From: Actinotalea caeni
GTDB lineage: Bacteria > Actinomycetota > Actinomycetes > Actinomycetales > Beutenbergiaceae
DNA length: 38,230 nucleotides
Direction of reading: 5' to 3'
Assembly (NCBI RefSeq): GCF_009733795.1
Contig: NZ_WNXX01000026.1
Coordinates: 1 to 38,230 of the forward strand
Notes under the pieces: generated by a model
What the model was told of the DNA's origin: nothing
Databases searched by the model: none
What the model saw: the letters and a program-made list of their open reading frames with translations, nothing else
Made by a program: the position numbers and the translations under genes
Shown: positions 16,251 through 25,730 of the stretch, in pieces
Layout: each line of letters begins with the position of its first letter
How positions within the stretch are numbered: position 1 is the first letter of the stretch

Positions 16251-18419
16251 TCACGCCCGGTCGTCCTGCTGCTGCGACGTGCGCTCGTGCACGCCGGTCG
16301 CGTCGACGTCGTAGACGCGGTCCCCCACGCGCAGGCCCAGCAGCCGCGCGCCCGGGTCGATCGCGTCCAGGCAGCCCGACGCCGTCACTGTGCCGTCCCA
16401 GCCGACCTCGACGCCGAAGACGCCGGAGATCACCAGCTCGCTGAACGAGCCCGCCGAGGAGCACGACCAGTCGAGCAGGTACGGCCACTGCGGCGGCGCC
16501 TTGCGCGCGCCGCCCTCGACCGGGTCGGCCGCCTCCTCGACGAAGTGGCCCTGCCCGGGAGGTCCCTGGTTGGTGCTGCGCGCCAGCCCGGGCAGCCACT
16601 GCGCGACGACGTCGGCGCCGCCGAGCGCGATCGCCGCGCGCGCCGCGTCCGGCGGCCACGCCGGGTAGGCGCCGTTCCACTGGTGGTCGGCGCGCAGCGA
16701 GTACCCGGCGTCGGGGTCGTGCGCCGACAGCGCGCGCAGCCACGACGGCGTGCGCAGCTCGGTGTCGAAGAACCGGACCATCTCGGCGCGCACGTCCTCC
16801 GGAAGGTCGTCGGCGATCGTGGTGCCGACCGTCGCGAAGTCGTAGCAGTGACGGGTCTCCTCGAGCGACCCGTCGGGCTGCCTGGTGTGGAAGAAGCCCG
16901 CGCCCGGGACGTAGAGGTCGCGCACCTTCGCGAGCAGGTCCTCGGCGTCGGCGCGCAGGGCCGCGGCCTCCGCCTCGGCGCCCTCGCCACCCTCCATCTC
17001 GACGAGCTCGGCCGCTGCGCGCATGCACCACACGTTGGCGGCGTTGAGGCTCGCGATCTCGTGGGTGTAGCTCGACACGCACTCGAGCAGGTTGTCGATG
17101 CCGCCGTAGTCGGCGAGCCCGCCCGGGCCGCGCAGGTGCTGCCACGCCCGCGCCCACGCCCGCACGTGGTCGGCGATGCGACGCTCGTTGCCGTCGGCGT
17201 CGGCGAACACCTCGTCGAGGAACGCGCGGTCCTGGGTGAACGCGACGTAGTCGCGCACCAGCCGGGTCATCGCGTAGTGGTTGACCGAGTACCAGTAGCC
17301 GACCGGGCTCCCGGTGAGCCACTCGGTGCCGAAGTGCTTCTCGATGTCGAGGCTGATCCAGTGCGCGAGCTGGCGGCGCATCTGCGCCGGGTCGAGCATC
17401 GCGTGGGTCTGCGACGACAGCGAGTAGTCCCAGATGAACGTCGTCGTCGCCCAGTACCGCGGCATCAGGGTGTCGTAGGAGCGGCCCAGCACCGAGGCGG
17501 GGTTGTCGCGCATGAACCACAGCACGCCCATCGCGCCCCAGCGGTACAGCGTGCGCAGCGCGTCGTTGCTCGTCTCCAGGACCGGCATCGACCCCGAGAA
17601 GGTGTCGTCGTCGGGGTCGAAGAGGCCCGCGAGCCGGCGGTCCCACGCGGCCTCCGAGGCCGCGACGACGCCGTCCAGCCCGGGCCCGTCCGCCGCGATG
17701 CGGTCGACGGCGTCGCGCGCCTGCTGCTCGGTGGCCGCGATCGCGTGGACGTAGCCGAGCACGGCCGTCCCGCCCGCGGCCAGGTCGAGCTCGACCTCGA
17801 CGACTCGGGGGCCGCCCGCGAGCTCGCGCGCCTCGGCCGGCGCCAGCAGCCTCTGCACGCTCGCCGCGGGCGCGTCGCCCTCCTGCAGCTGGATGCCGAA
17901 GGACGACCTGCTGACCTCGGTGTCGGTGTCCGGCGTCCCGACGACGGTCAGCCCCTCCCGGCGCAGCACGTTCGGGGCCTGCGGCAGCTCGGCGCGCGCC
18001 CAGCGCGGCCGGCTGGTCACGGTCGACGCGAGCCAGAGCCCCAACCGGGCGGTGCGCGCGTCGCCGAGGTTGCGGACCTCGATGCGCACCGCGACCGCCG
18101 GCTCGTCCGGCGGGCAGACGGTGACGGTCGCGATCTCCAGCCCGTCGATCGTCGTCGTCCGCTCGACGCGGTCCGGCCGCCACGTCGTCGCGACCGGCTG
18201 CCCGTAGGAGCGGGCGAGCCGGCCGCCGAGGTAGAGCTGGCCGGTGATCGTGTCGCCCTGCGCGACCGGCGGCACGTTGAGGCTGCGCACCGCGACGACG
18301 TCGTGGTCGACCTGCGCGGTCGCCCAGTGGTTGGTCAGCCCCGGCGGGTTGATCATGTCGTCGAAGCGGTCGACGATCCGCGCCGAGGTGAAGTCGGCGC
18401 AGGTCGGGACGGTGGTCAT
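16251..18419 (-). CDS. Unassigned (alpha/alpha)6 six-hairpin glycosidase-like enzyme
   Basis: A 722-residue cytosolic protein without a signal peptide. Residues about 1-270 form a beta-rich domain, with strands such as GDTITGQLYLGG and TTTIDGLEIATVTV. Residues about 280-650 look like a six-hairpin toroid. Landmarks are RYWATTTFIWDYS (W330-D331), YGGIDNLLECVSSYTHEI (about 438-455), HCYDFATVG, and RADHQWNGAYPAW (577-588), which resembles the W-x-G-P-x-W region of GH63/GH37-type enzymes. D331 is a candidate catalytic acid. I cannot place it in a named glycoside hydrolase family. It overlaps the CE7 esterase gene by four bases, so the two are translationally coupled and probably act on one oligosaccharide. 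Confidence 0.72.
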   Translation of the reverse strand: MTTVPTCADFTSARIVDRFDDMINPPGLTNHWATAQVDHDVVAVRSLNVPPVAQGDTITGQLYLGGRLARSYGQPVATTWRPDRVERTTTIDGLEIATVTVCPPDEPAVAVRIEVRNLGDARTARLGLWLASTVTSRPRWARAELPQAPNVLRREGLTVVGTPDTDTEVSRSSFGIQLQEGDAPAASVQRLLAPAEARELAGGPRVVEVELDLAAGGTAVLGYVHAIAATEQQARDAVDRIAADGPGLDGVVAASEAAWDRRLAGLFDPDDDTFSGSMPVLETSNDALRTLYRWGAMGVLWFMRDNPASVLGRSYDTLMPRYWATTTFIWDYSLSSQTHAMLDPAQMRRQLAHWISLDIEKHFGTEWLTGSPVGYWYSVNHYAMTRLVRDYVAFTQDRAFLDEVFADADGNERRIADHVRAWARAWQHLRGPGGLADYGGIDNLLECVSSYTHEIASLNAANVWCMRAAAELVEMEGGEGAEAEAAALRADAEDLLAKVRDLYVPGAGFFHTRQPDGSLEETRHCYDFATVGTTIADDLPEDVRAEMVRFFDTELRTPSWLRALSAHDPDAGYSLRADHQWNGAYPAWPPDAARAAIALGGADVVAQWLPGLARSTNQGPPGQGHFVEEAADPVEGGARKAPPQWPYLLDWSCSSAGSFSELVISGVFGVEVGWDGTVTASGCLDAIDPGARLLGLRVGDRVYDVDATGVHERTSQQQDDRA

Positions 18420-19378
18420 GAGTCTCCTCTGAGGTGGTGGTCGAGCCAGACGGCGAGCCGTGCGTCGTCGTGGGCGCCGCCGCCCTCGTGGCCGTTGTAG
18501 GGCCACGTGACGACCTCGGGAGGCGGGTCCATCGCGTTGATCGCGGCGAAGACGCCCGACGGCGGGCAGATGAGGTCGCCCAGCCCCACGGTCACCATCG
18601 TCGGGCAGGTGATCCAGGGAGCCAGGTGGGCGATGTCGACGTGGTCGAGCACCGTGAGCGCGGCCTCGGCCCGGTCCCGGTGCGTCGCGAGGTAGCCGGC
18701 GAGCTCGGCGTAGGGCTGGGCGTCGGTCACCTCGACCGAGCGGGCGATGCCGCACAGGTAGGGCGTGCGAGCGAAGGCCGCCGCCACGCCGTCGTGCAGC
18801 GCCGCCGCCGCGAGCGCCATCGCGCCGCCCTGGCTGTGCCCGACCACCGCGACCGGCTGGCCCGCTGCGCCGGGCAGGTGCGCCACGGCGTCGACGGCCA
18901 TGACGGCGTCGGCGAGCAGCCGGCGGTAGTAGAGCGTCTCGGGCGCGTCGATGCCGCGCGCGAGCATGCCCGGCGTCGCCGGGCCGCTGCCGTGGGGGTC
19001 GGGCGTGTCGCCGGTGTTCCAGATCGAGCCCTGGCCGCGGCTGTCGACGACCAGGTGCGCGTAGCCGTGGCTGGCCCAGAGGATGCGCTCGTGCGGCAGG
19101 CCGCGGCCACCGCCGTAGCCCAGGTACTCCACGACGACGCCCTCGGGCTCGGGCGGCAGCAGCCACCAGCCGCGCACCGGCTCGCCCCCGAAGCCGGGGA
19201 ACGCGACGTCGTGGACGGTCACCGTGCGCAGCGGGTGCGCGAGCGGCTCCGCGACGACGTCACCGGCGGCAGCGCGCGCCGCGGCCAGGGTCTCGCCCCA
19301 GAAGCCGCGCAGCCCCGGCGGCGCGGGCCGCGGGTAGCGGTACTCGCGCAGCTGCGCGAGCGGCATGTCGACCAGCAT
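18416..19378 (-). CDS. CE7-family acetyl esterase (acetyl xylan esterase / cephalosporin-C deacetylase type)
   Basis: A 320-residue alpha/beta hydrolase of the normal CE7 length. The diagnostic motifs are all present: R114-G-Q116 (DSRGQGS), the nucleophile elbow GHSQGG with S182, D268 (GLGDLICPPS) and H297-E298 (NGHEGG). These positions match the Ser-Asp-His triad of characterised members. CE7 enzymes are intracellular and remove acetyl groups from short oligosaccharides, which fits the absence of a signal peptide and the adjacent transporter. The ATG at 19378 has a GAGG upstream; a second ATG four codons in is possible. Its stop overlaps the glycosidase start (ATGA). The acceptor sugar is inferred, not known. 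Confidence 0.92.
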   Translation of the reverse strand: MLVDMPLAQLREYRYPRPAPPGLRGFWGETLAAARAAAGDVVAEPLAHPLRTVTVHDVAFPGFGGEPVRGWWLLPPEPEGVVVEYLGYGGGRGLPHERILWASHGYAHLVVDSRGQGSIWNTGDTPDPHGSGPATPGMLARGIDAPETLYYRRLLADAVMAVDAVAHLPGAAGQPVAVVGHSQGGAMALAAAALHDGVAAAFARTPYLCGIARSVEVTDAQPYAELAGYLATHRDRAEAALTVLDHVDIAHLAPWITCPTMVTVGLGDLICPPSGVFAAINAMDPPPEVVTWPYNGHEGGGAHDDARLAVWLDHHLRGDS

Positions 19379-19403
19379 CAGCGCCTCGCCCGAGGCTGCT
19401 CGC

Positions 19404-20680
<1,277 letters not shown>

Positions 20681-20684
<4 letters not shown>

Positions 20685-21505
20685 CGGTCAGCCTCCGCGG
20701 TGTCGCTCTCGGGGAGCACGACGGCGTTGCCCGCCGTCAGCGCGCCGTCGACCTTGACGTCGGCGCCGGTGACGAACGACGCCCGGCTCGACAGCAGGAA
20801 CTCGATGACCTCGGCCACCTCCGACGCCTGCGCGACCCGGCCGATCGGGTGGGAGCGACCCCACTCGGCGACCGTCTCCTCGACGTGCTCGGGCCCTGCG
20901 AACTCCGCCGCGGCCCACCGCAGCATCGGGGTGTCGACCGAGCCGGGGCACACCGCGTTCACCCGGATGCCCTCGTGCGCGTGGTCGACCGCCATCGCAC
21001 GCACCATCGACAGCAGCGCACCCTTGGTGGCGGCGTAGGCGACGACGCCCTGCTGGGCCATGTAGGCCTGCACGGAGGACACGACCACGATCGACCCGCC
21101 GCCGTTCGTGCGCAGCATCGGCACCGCGTGGTGCGCGGCGAGGAACACGCCCCGCACGTTGACGTCGAAGGTCCGGTCGAAGGTCGCACGCGCGTCGGGT
21201 GCGTCGACCGTGCCGTAGCTCTGGACACCGGCCGCGCACACCAGGCCCGCCAGCCGGCCGCCGTCGGCGGCGACGGCCGCGAAGGCGGCGGCGACCGCGT
21301 CCGGGTCGGCCAGGTCGGCCACGAGCGGCACCGCGTCGGGCAGCTGCTCGACGAGCCGGGCGAGCGCGTCGCCGTCCCGGTCGAGCGCGTAGACGCGGGC
21401 GCCCGTGGCGGCCACCCGGCGCGCGGCCGCCTCGCCGATGCCGGCGGCGGCGCCGGTGACCAGCACCGGCGCGGGCCGGGTGGCCTCGGATGTCGTCTCG
21501 GTCAT
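20681..21505 (-). CDS. SDR-family NAD(P)-dependent sugar dehydrogenase-like oxidoreductase
   Basis: A 274-residue classical short-chain dehydrogenase. It shows the cofactor motif TGAAAGIG (17-24), an acidic LDRDG after strand 2 (D42) that favours NAD, CAAG (90-93) in place of NNAG, catalytic S143/S144 (VVSS), Y157 and K161 (YAATK), and the [12 protein letters not shown] segment. The ATG at 21505 lies 38 bases after the permease gene. In this operon its likely role is oxidation of the free sugar to a lactone, which the SMP-30 protein would open. That role is inferred from context; SDR specificity cannot be read from sequence. Confidence 0.88.
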
Positions 21506-21543
21506 GACCTCGTCTCTCTCCTCGTACGTGCGTGGCGGGGCGC

Positions 21544-22401
21544 TCAGAACTGACCGAGCGACAACCCGCGGGTGAACGCCCGCTGCGTGGCCAGGAACAG
21601 CACGACCGTGGGCAGCGAGACCAGCAGGCCACCCGCGAGCACGGTCGACATCGCCGAGCCCCCGTAGGTGCTCTGCAGGGCCGACAGCGCCGCGATGACC
21701 GGCCGCACGGTCTCGGACTGCGACAGCGTCAGGCCCAGCAGCAGGTCGTTCCAGATGAAGGTCGCCTGCAGGATGAAGATCGCGACCAGCGCCGGGCCCG
21801 ACATCGGCAGGTAGATCCTCCAGAAGATCCGCCACGGCGACGCGCCGTCCACGACAGCGGCCTCGAACACGTGGTGGGCGATGCCGCTGAAGAAGTTGCG
21901 CATGACGAACGCCGAGAACGGCACCGAGATCACCGTGTACACGAGGATCATGCCGGTCCGGGTGTTGTAGAGCCCGGTCGAGGCGTAGCCGATGAACAGC
22001 GGCATGAGGATCATCTGCAGCGGGAAGACCGTGCTGGTGAAGATCAGCACGAACCAGAAGAACCCGCGGCGCAGCCGCAGCGCGACGATCGAGAAACCGG
22101 CGGCCGCGCCGACGAGCACCGCGAGCGCGGGCGAGGCGATCGCGTACAGCGCGGTCGACAGCGTGCCGAGCGAGAGCCGGCCCCGCCCCCAGGCGTCGGC
22201 CATGTTGCTCAGCAGGCCGCCGAGGTCGCCGGGCTGCCAGACCGAGTACTCGCCGAACACCTCCGGACGCTTGGAGGCGTTGGCCAGCAGCAGGTACACC
22301 GGCACCAGCCAGATCACGCCGAGGATCGCGAGCACGACCTGGCGGACGACGACGCCCGGCGAGGTACGGGGGCGCCGGACCACGGGGGTGGCGGCGGTCA
22401 T
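21544..22401 (-). CDS. Carbohydrate ABC transporter permease (MalG-like)
   Basis: A 285-residue inner-membrane permease with six predicted helices, starting with VVLAILGVIWLVPVYLLLANA and ending in VSLPTVVLFLATQRAFTRGLSLG. The EAA loop that docks with the ATPase reads EAAVVDGASPWRIFWRIYLP (about residues 187-206). The C-terminus ending GLSLGQF is typical of MalG-type members. The ATG overlaps the preceding permease stop by one base (TGATG). No ABC ATPase gene occurs in the window, so a shared MsmK-like ATPase encoded elsewhere is probably used. Confidence 0.94.
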   Translation of the reverse strand: MTAATPVVRRPRTSPGVVVRQVVLAILGVIWLVPVYLLLANASKRPEVFGEYSVWQPGDLGGLLSNMADAWGRGRLSLGTLSTALYAIASPALAVLVGAAAGFSIVALRLRRGFFWFVLIFTSTVFPLQMILMPLFIGYASTGLYNTRTGMILVYTVISVPFSAFVMRNFFSGIAHHVFEAAVVDGASPWRIFWRIYLPMSGPALVAIFILQATFIWNDLLLGLTLSQSETVRPVIAALSALQSTYGGSAMSTVLAGGLLVSLPTVVLFLATQRAFTRGLSLGQF

Positions 22402-23312
22402 CAGGCGCTCCGTCCCGGCGCCAGCTGGCGCCTGAGGTAGATGATCGAGGCGGCGACCGTGACGACGGTGAGGAAGACGGCGACGGCGGCTCCCAACCCG
22501 TACTGGTTGCTCTGGAAGGTCTCCTTGAACATCGTCAGCGCGAGCGTCTCCGACGCCCCGCCGGGACCGCCCTTGGTCATGCCCCAGACGATGTCGAAGG
22601 TCTTGAGCGAGCCGACGATGCTCAGCCCGACGACGACGGTCGTCAGCGGCGTCAGCATCGGCCACGTCATCGTGCGGAACAGCGTGAAGCCGGAGGCGCC
22701 GTCGACCCGGGCCGCCTCGAGCGGCTCCTTCGGGATCGACTGCAGGCCGATGCCGAACAGCAGCGCGTTGACGCCCGCGCCCTGCCAGGTGGAGGCGACG
22801 ATCATGACGAAGGTGTTCAGCGGCGAGTCGAGCAGCCAGCGCGGCGCGTCGACGCCGAAGAACCCGACGACCTGGCTGAGCGCGCCGTTGGTCTGCAGGA
22901 TGAACGACCAGATGACGCCGACGGCCACCCCGGAGATCGCGTACGGGATGAGGAACGGCAGCCGGAACAGCGTCGCGTTCGGCAGCCCGTGGCTGAGCAC
23001 CGCGATCATCAGCCCGAGGCCGACCGGCAGGATCAGCGTGCCGGCGACCCAGTAGAGCGTGTTGACCAGGGAGTTCACGAGCCCCGGGTCGGTGAACATG
23101 TCGACGTAGTTCTCGAGGCCGACCCACTCGGGGTCGCCGAGGCCGTTGTACTCGGTGAACGAGATGTACGTCGTGTAGAGGAACGGCAGGTAGAGCACGA
23201 CGGCGGCCAGCAGCACCGCCGGCGCGACGAAGCCCGCGGAGGACAGCCAGTAGGTGTTCCGGGACCTCTGCCGCGGCAGCAGCTCTGCGTGCCGTGCGGT
23301 CGGCGCGGTCAT
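22401..23312 (-). CDS. Carbohydrate ABC transporter permease (MalF/UgpA-like)
   Basis: A 303-residue permease with six predicted helices. The first is around residues 26-46 (FVAPAVLLAAVVLYLPFLY), followed by the family signature TTYISFTEYNG and WVGLENYVDMF. The EAA loop is LEAARVDGASGFTLFRTMTW. The ATG at 23312 has AAGGAG just upstream. It follows the binding-protein gene after 176 bases containing a strong hairpin, and is coupled to the second permease gene. It is one half of the transmembrane heterodimer. Confidence 0.94.
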   Translation of the reverse strand: MTAPTARHAELLPRQRSRNTYWLSSAGFVAPAVLLAAVVLYLPFLYTTYISFTEYNGLGDPEWVGLENYVDMFTDPGLVNSLVNTLYWVAGTLILPVGLGLMIAVLSHGLPNATLFRLPFLIPYAISGVAVGVIWSFILQTNGALSQVVGFFGVDAPRWLLDSPLNTFVMIVASTWQGAGVNALLFGIGLQSIPKEPLEAARVDGASGFTLFRTMTWPMLTPLTTVVVGLSIVGSLKTFDIVWGMTKGGPGGASETLALTMFKETFQSNQYGLGAAVAVFLTVVTVAASIIYLRRQLAPGRSA

Positions 23313-23438
23313 CTCACTCCTTGCTGGGGGCACGTCGGTCGAGCGACCGGGCCCCGCGGGCGTGCGGATCGGGTGGTGGCAGTGGTGTGGGGTGGGTGGG
23401 CTGGGTGCACGGTTCAGCCCACCCACCCCGGTCCGGGT

Positions 23439-23475
23439 GCCGGGGAGCGCCGCGCTCGGCGGCGCGCTCCCCGGC
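23439..23475 (-). promoter_or_regulatory. Strong intercistronic hairpin between binding-protein and permease genes
   Basis: Arms at 23439-23453 and 23459-23475 pair over 15 base pairs, with a two-base bulge and the loop GCTCG. It begins 14 bases after the stop of the solute-binding protein gene. No T-run follows. In similar operons such structures protect the upstream mRNA or act as partial terminators, so that the binding protein is made in excess of the permeases. Confidence 0.65.
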
Positions 23476-23488
23476 GGTGCGGTCCGAC

Positions 23489-24790
23489 CTACTGGTCGGC
23501 CCAGTACTCCTCGGCCGCGGCCTGGATCGCCTCCAGGTGCGTCATCGGGTCGGAGTTGTTGGTGACGAAGGCACCGAACTGCTCCGACGCGACGGTGTAG
23601 ATCGGCACCGGGGTGGCCTCCAGCCAGCGCTTGTGGATCTGGAAGTCCGGTCCGGTGACCTGCTCCACGACGGCCGTCAGCGCCGGGTCGGGCGACTCGA
23701 CGTTCGGGTTGAAGGACACGTCGCCGAACGCGTCGGTCCACGCCTCCTGGGCCTCGACGCCGAGCCACCAGGCGCTGTAGTCGAGCGCGGCCTGCTCGTT
23801 GGCGCTGCCGGCGCCGACGCACAGCGGGCCGGTCTCGACGATCGCCTGCTGCTTGTCGAGGTCGGGGTTGACGTTCGGGATCGCGAAGATGCCGTAGTCG
23901 GCGTCGGGCTCCATGCCCAGCGCGTTGAGCTGGCCGGTGAAGAACGTGCCGAAGTTGGCCATCGCGACCTCACCGGTCTGCAGCAGCGTCTGCGGGTCGG
24001 TGGTCACGCCCGGGTCGATGAAGTAGCCCTTGGTCTGCATGTCGTGCCAGACCTCCATCGCCTCGACGATGGCGGGGTCGGTGTAGGAGACCGAGCCGTC
24101 CTGCAGGCCGACGTAGGCGTCCGGGTCGGACCCGACGACGACCGTCTGGAACCACACGAACTCGAAGATGAAGTTCATCTGGTGGAAGGGCACGACACCG
24201 TTGTCGACCAGCGTCTGCGCGTTGGCCATCAGCTCGTCCCAGGTGGTCGGGACCGACAGGCCGTACTCGTCGTAGACGGCCTTGTTGTAGTACATGACCC
24301 AGTAGACGACGTTGAGCGGGACGCAGTACTGCTTGCCGTCGTAGGTGTAGTTGTCGATGAGGCCGTCGGGCACGTTGCCGTCGGCCACGGCCTGCTCCCA
24401 CAGCTCGGTGGTCTCGGCCACGAGACCCGCCTCGACGAGCTCGGCGAGCTGGTCGCCGGTGTGCCAGGTGAACAGGTCGGGCTTGTCGTTGGTGCGGAAC
24501 GCCTGCTTGATGAAGGCGTCGTAGGCCGCCGCGTCCGAGTAGCCGGTGAAGCTGAGGGTCGACTGGCCCGCCGCGCTCGACGCCTCGTTCATCTCGTCGA
24601 ACTGCGGCTCCCACGCGGCCTTGTCGGTGAAGAAGCCCAGCTCGGTGGGCTCGGCGTCGCCGCCGCCGCCTCCGCCGCCGGCCCCACCGCCGCCTCCGCC
24701 CTCGTTGCCGCCGCCGCCGCACGCGGCGAGCACGAGCGCCGCTGCGGCTGCCACCGCGGCCAGCGCTCCCCTGGTCCTGTGCTGCTTCAT
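23489..24790 (-). CDS. Extracellular solute-binding lipoprotein of a carbohydrate ABC transporter
   Basis: A 433-residue family 1 (MalE/UgpB-like) binding protein. A lipoprotein signal ends in the lipobox LAAC with C24 as the lipidated residue. It is followed by an unusual glycine run (residues about 25-47, broken only by N, E and A) acting as a tether. The mature domain includes ELGFFTDKAAWEPQFDEMN, PDLFTWHTGDQLAELVEAG, PTTWDELMANAQTL and a GEVAMANFGTFF segment, typical of sugar-binding proteins. The ATG at 24790 is favoured; a GTG three codons upstream is possible. It lies 84 bases downstream of the GntR gene. Ligand specificity is not readable. Confidence 0.95.
   Translation of the reverse strand: MKQHRTRGALAAVAAAAALVLAACGGGGNEGGGGGGAGGGGGGGDAEPTELGFFTDKAAWEPQFDEMNEASSAAGQSTLSFTGYSDAAAYDAFIKQAFRTNDKPDLFTWHTGDQLAELVEAGLVAETTELWEQAVADGNVPDGLIDNYTYDGKQYCVPLNVVYWVMYYNKAVYDEYGLSVPTTWDELMANAQTLVDNGVVPFHQMNFIFEFVWFQTVVVGSDPDAYVGLQDGSVSYTDPAIVEAMEVWHDMQTKGYFIDPGVTTDPQTLLQTGEVAMANFGTFFTGQLNALGMEPDADYGIFAIPNVNPDLDKQQAIVETGPLCVGAGSANEQAALDYSAWWLGVEAQEAWTDAFGDVSFNPNVESPDPALTAVVEQVTGPDFQIHKRWLEATPVPIYTVASEQFGAFVTNNSDPMTHLEAIQAAAEEYWADQ
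24648..24721 (-). repeat. Poly-glycine-coding GGN tract in the binding-protein gene
   Basis: A near-continuous run of glycine codons encodes G4-NE-G6-A-G7 right after the lipobox cysteine. Slippage-prone, GC-only repeats like this can vary in length, altering the tether between lipid and binding domain. Confidence 0.7.
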
Positions 24791-24874
24791 TCCTCGCACC
24801 TCTTCGTGTGATGTGGTGACCCGTCCGGTTCTCCGCCGGGCCGTGGTTGTCCTGCTGCTGGTGGGTGGCGCGGC

Positions 24875-25573
24875 TCAGCCGCTCTCCGCCCGGGACCGGA
24901 TGACCCGGATGACGTGACCCAGGTGATCGGCGACGGCGACCTGCGCCGCCTCCGCGTCGCCCGCGACCAGGAGGTCGCGGATCGCCTCGTGCTCGCCGAA
25001 GTCCTCGACGGCGTCGCCGTGGAGGGTGAGGATCGCGCGCTGGTCCTCGGCGTGCAGCAGCACGACCGAGTCGACGACCTCGGCGAGGATCGCGTTGCCG
25101 GTCGCGGCTGCGACGGCACGGTGGATGTCGAGGTTGGTGCGCCAGAGCCGGTCGTCGCCCGCCTCGACCTGCGCGCGCGCCTCCTCGAGCACCTCGTCGA
25201 GCCACGCGAGGCCGGCGGGGTCGCGCATCTCGGCGGCGATCCTCGCGATCTGCGGCTCCAGCGCGAGCCGCGCCTCGAGCAGCTCGACCAGCTGGTCGAG
25301 GTCGGAGCGCGGCAGCACCGGGTTGATGAGCACGCGACGCCCGGCGTTCGTGCCCACGTAGAGGCCGGAGCCGTGCCGCAGCTCGACGATCCCGAGACCC
25401 TCGAGACGCCGCAGCGCCTCGCGCATCGTCGGGACGGCCACGCCGAAGCGGACCGCGAGGGCCTTGACGCCCTCGAGCTGGTCGCCGGGCGCGAGCCCCT
25501 GCTCGGCGACGATGTCCATGACGCCCTGCGCGAGCTCGCTCGACAGCGTCGAGCGGTGCTGGGGCGTCGTCAT
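24875..25573 (-). CDS. GntR-family (FadR/FCD-type) transcriptional regulator
   Basis: A 232-residue regulator and first gene of the sugar operon. An N-terminal winged helix (about residues 10-75) contains LAVRFGVAVPTMREALRRLE and the wing ELRHGSGLYVG. The C-terminal helical FCD domain contains LLEARLALEPQIARIAAE (about 105-122), NLDIHRAVAAATGN (about 148-161) and a late His (ADHLGHV), giving the Asp/His set that binds metal and often a carboxylate effector. A carboxylate effector would suit a sugar-acid pathway. The start is either ATG 25573 or GTG 25576. A dense operator sits 8-31 bases upstream, inside the predicted promoter, so repression of its own operon is likely. Confidence 0.93.
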   Translation of the reverse strand: MTTPQHRSTLSSELAQGVMDIVAEQGLAPGDQLEGVKALAVRFGVAVPTMREALRRLEGLGIVELRHGSGLYVGTNAGRRVLINPVLPRSDLDQLVELLEARLALEPQIARIAAEMRDPAGLAWLDEVLEEARAQVEAGDDRLWRTNLDIHRAVAAATGNAILAEVVDSVVLLHAEDQRAILTLHGDAVEDFGEHEAIRDLLVAGDAEAAQVAVADHLGHVIRVIRSRAESG

Positions 25574-25580
25574 CACGCGA

Positions 25581-25607
25581 GTGATCTAATCACTAGGTCA
25601 CTAGATC
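25581..25607. promoter_or_regulatory. Predicted GntR operator: nested palindromes and direct repeats
   Basis: GTGAT-CTA-ATCAC (25581-25593) is a perfect inverted repeat. TCACTAG occurs twice (25590-25596 and 25598-25604) as a direct repeat with 8-base spacing. GATCTA (25583-25588) and TAGATC (25602-25607) form an outer inverted pair. The AT content is unusually high for this genome. The cluster lies in the promoter of the GntR gene. Confidence 0.75.
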
Positions 25608-25613
25608 TCGCAA
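25584..25613 (-). promoter_or_regulatory. Predicted promoter of the sugar operon (TTGCGA-N18-TTAGAT)
   Basis: On the minus strand TTGCGA (25613-25608) is followed after 18 bases by TTAGAT (25589-25584), a few bases before the start at 25573. The operator repeats fill the spacer and the -10, so regulator binding should block polymerase. Confidence 0.5.
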
Positions 25614-25681
25614 CCGTGCCGACGCGATGTTGCGAAACCGTGACCCAGACCGTCCCACCCGGTCCATTCCCCTCCCCGCCG

Positions 25682-25718
25682 GGCTCGCACCGCGCCGAGC
25701 GCGGCGACGGCGCGAGCC
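25682..25718 (-). terminator. Hairpin downstream of the DUF4185/DUF5005-like gene
   Basis: GGCTCGC (25682-25688) pairs with GCGAGCC (25712-25718), enclosing a second hairpin CGCCG/CGGCG (25693-25697, 25702-25706). It begins about 12 bases past the stop at 25731 on the minus strand. Confidence 0.45.
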
Positions 25719-25730
25719 GGGCGGGCGGCC

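Noticed and set aside
15939-18500. An 853-codon plus-strand frame opposite the sugar operon
   Set aside because: It is an antisense shadow of the glycosidase and mutarotase-like genes, with low-complexity Arg/Val/Asp content and no recognisable motif.
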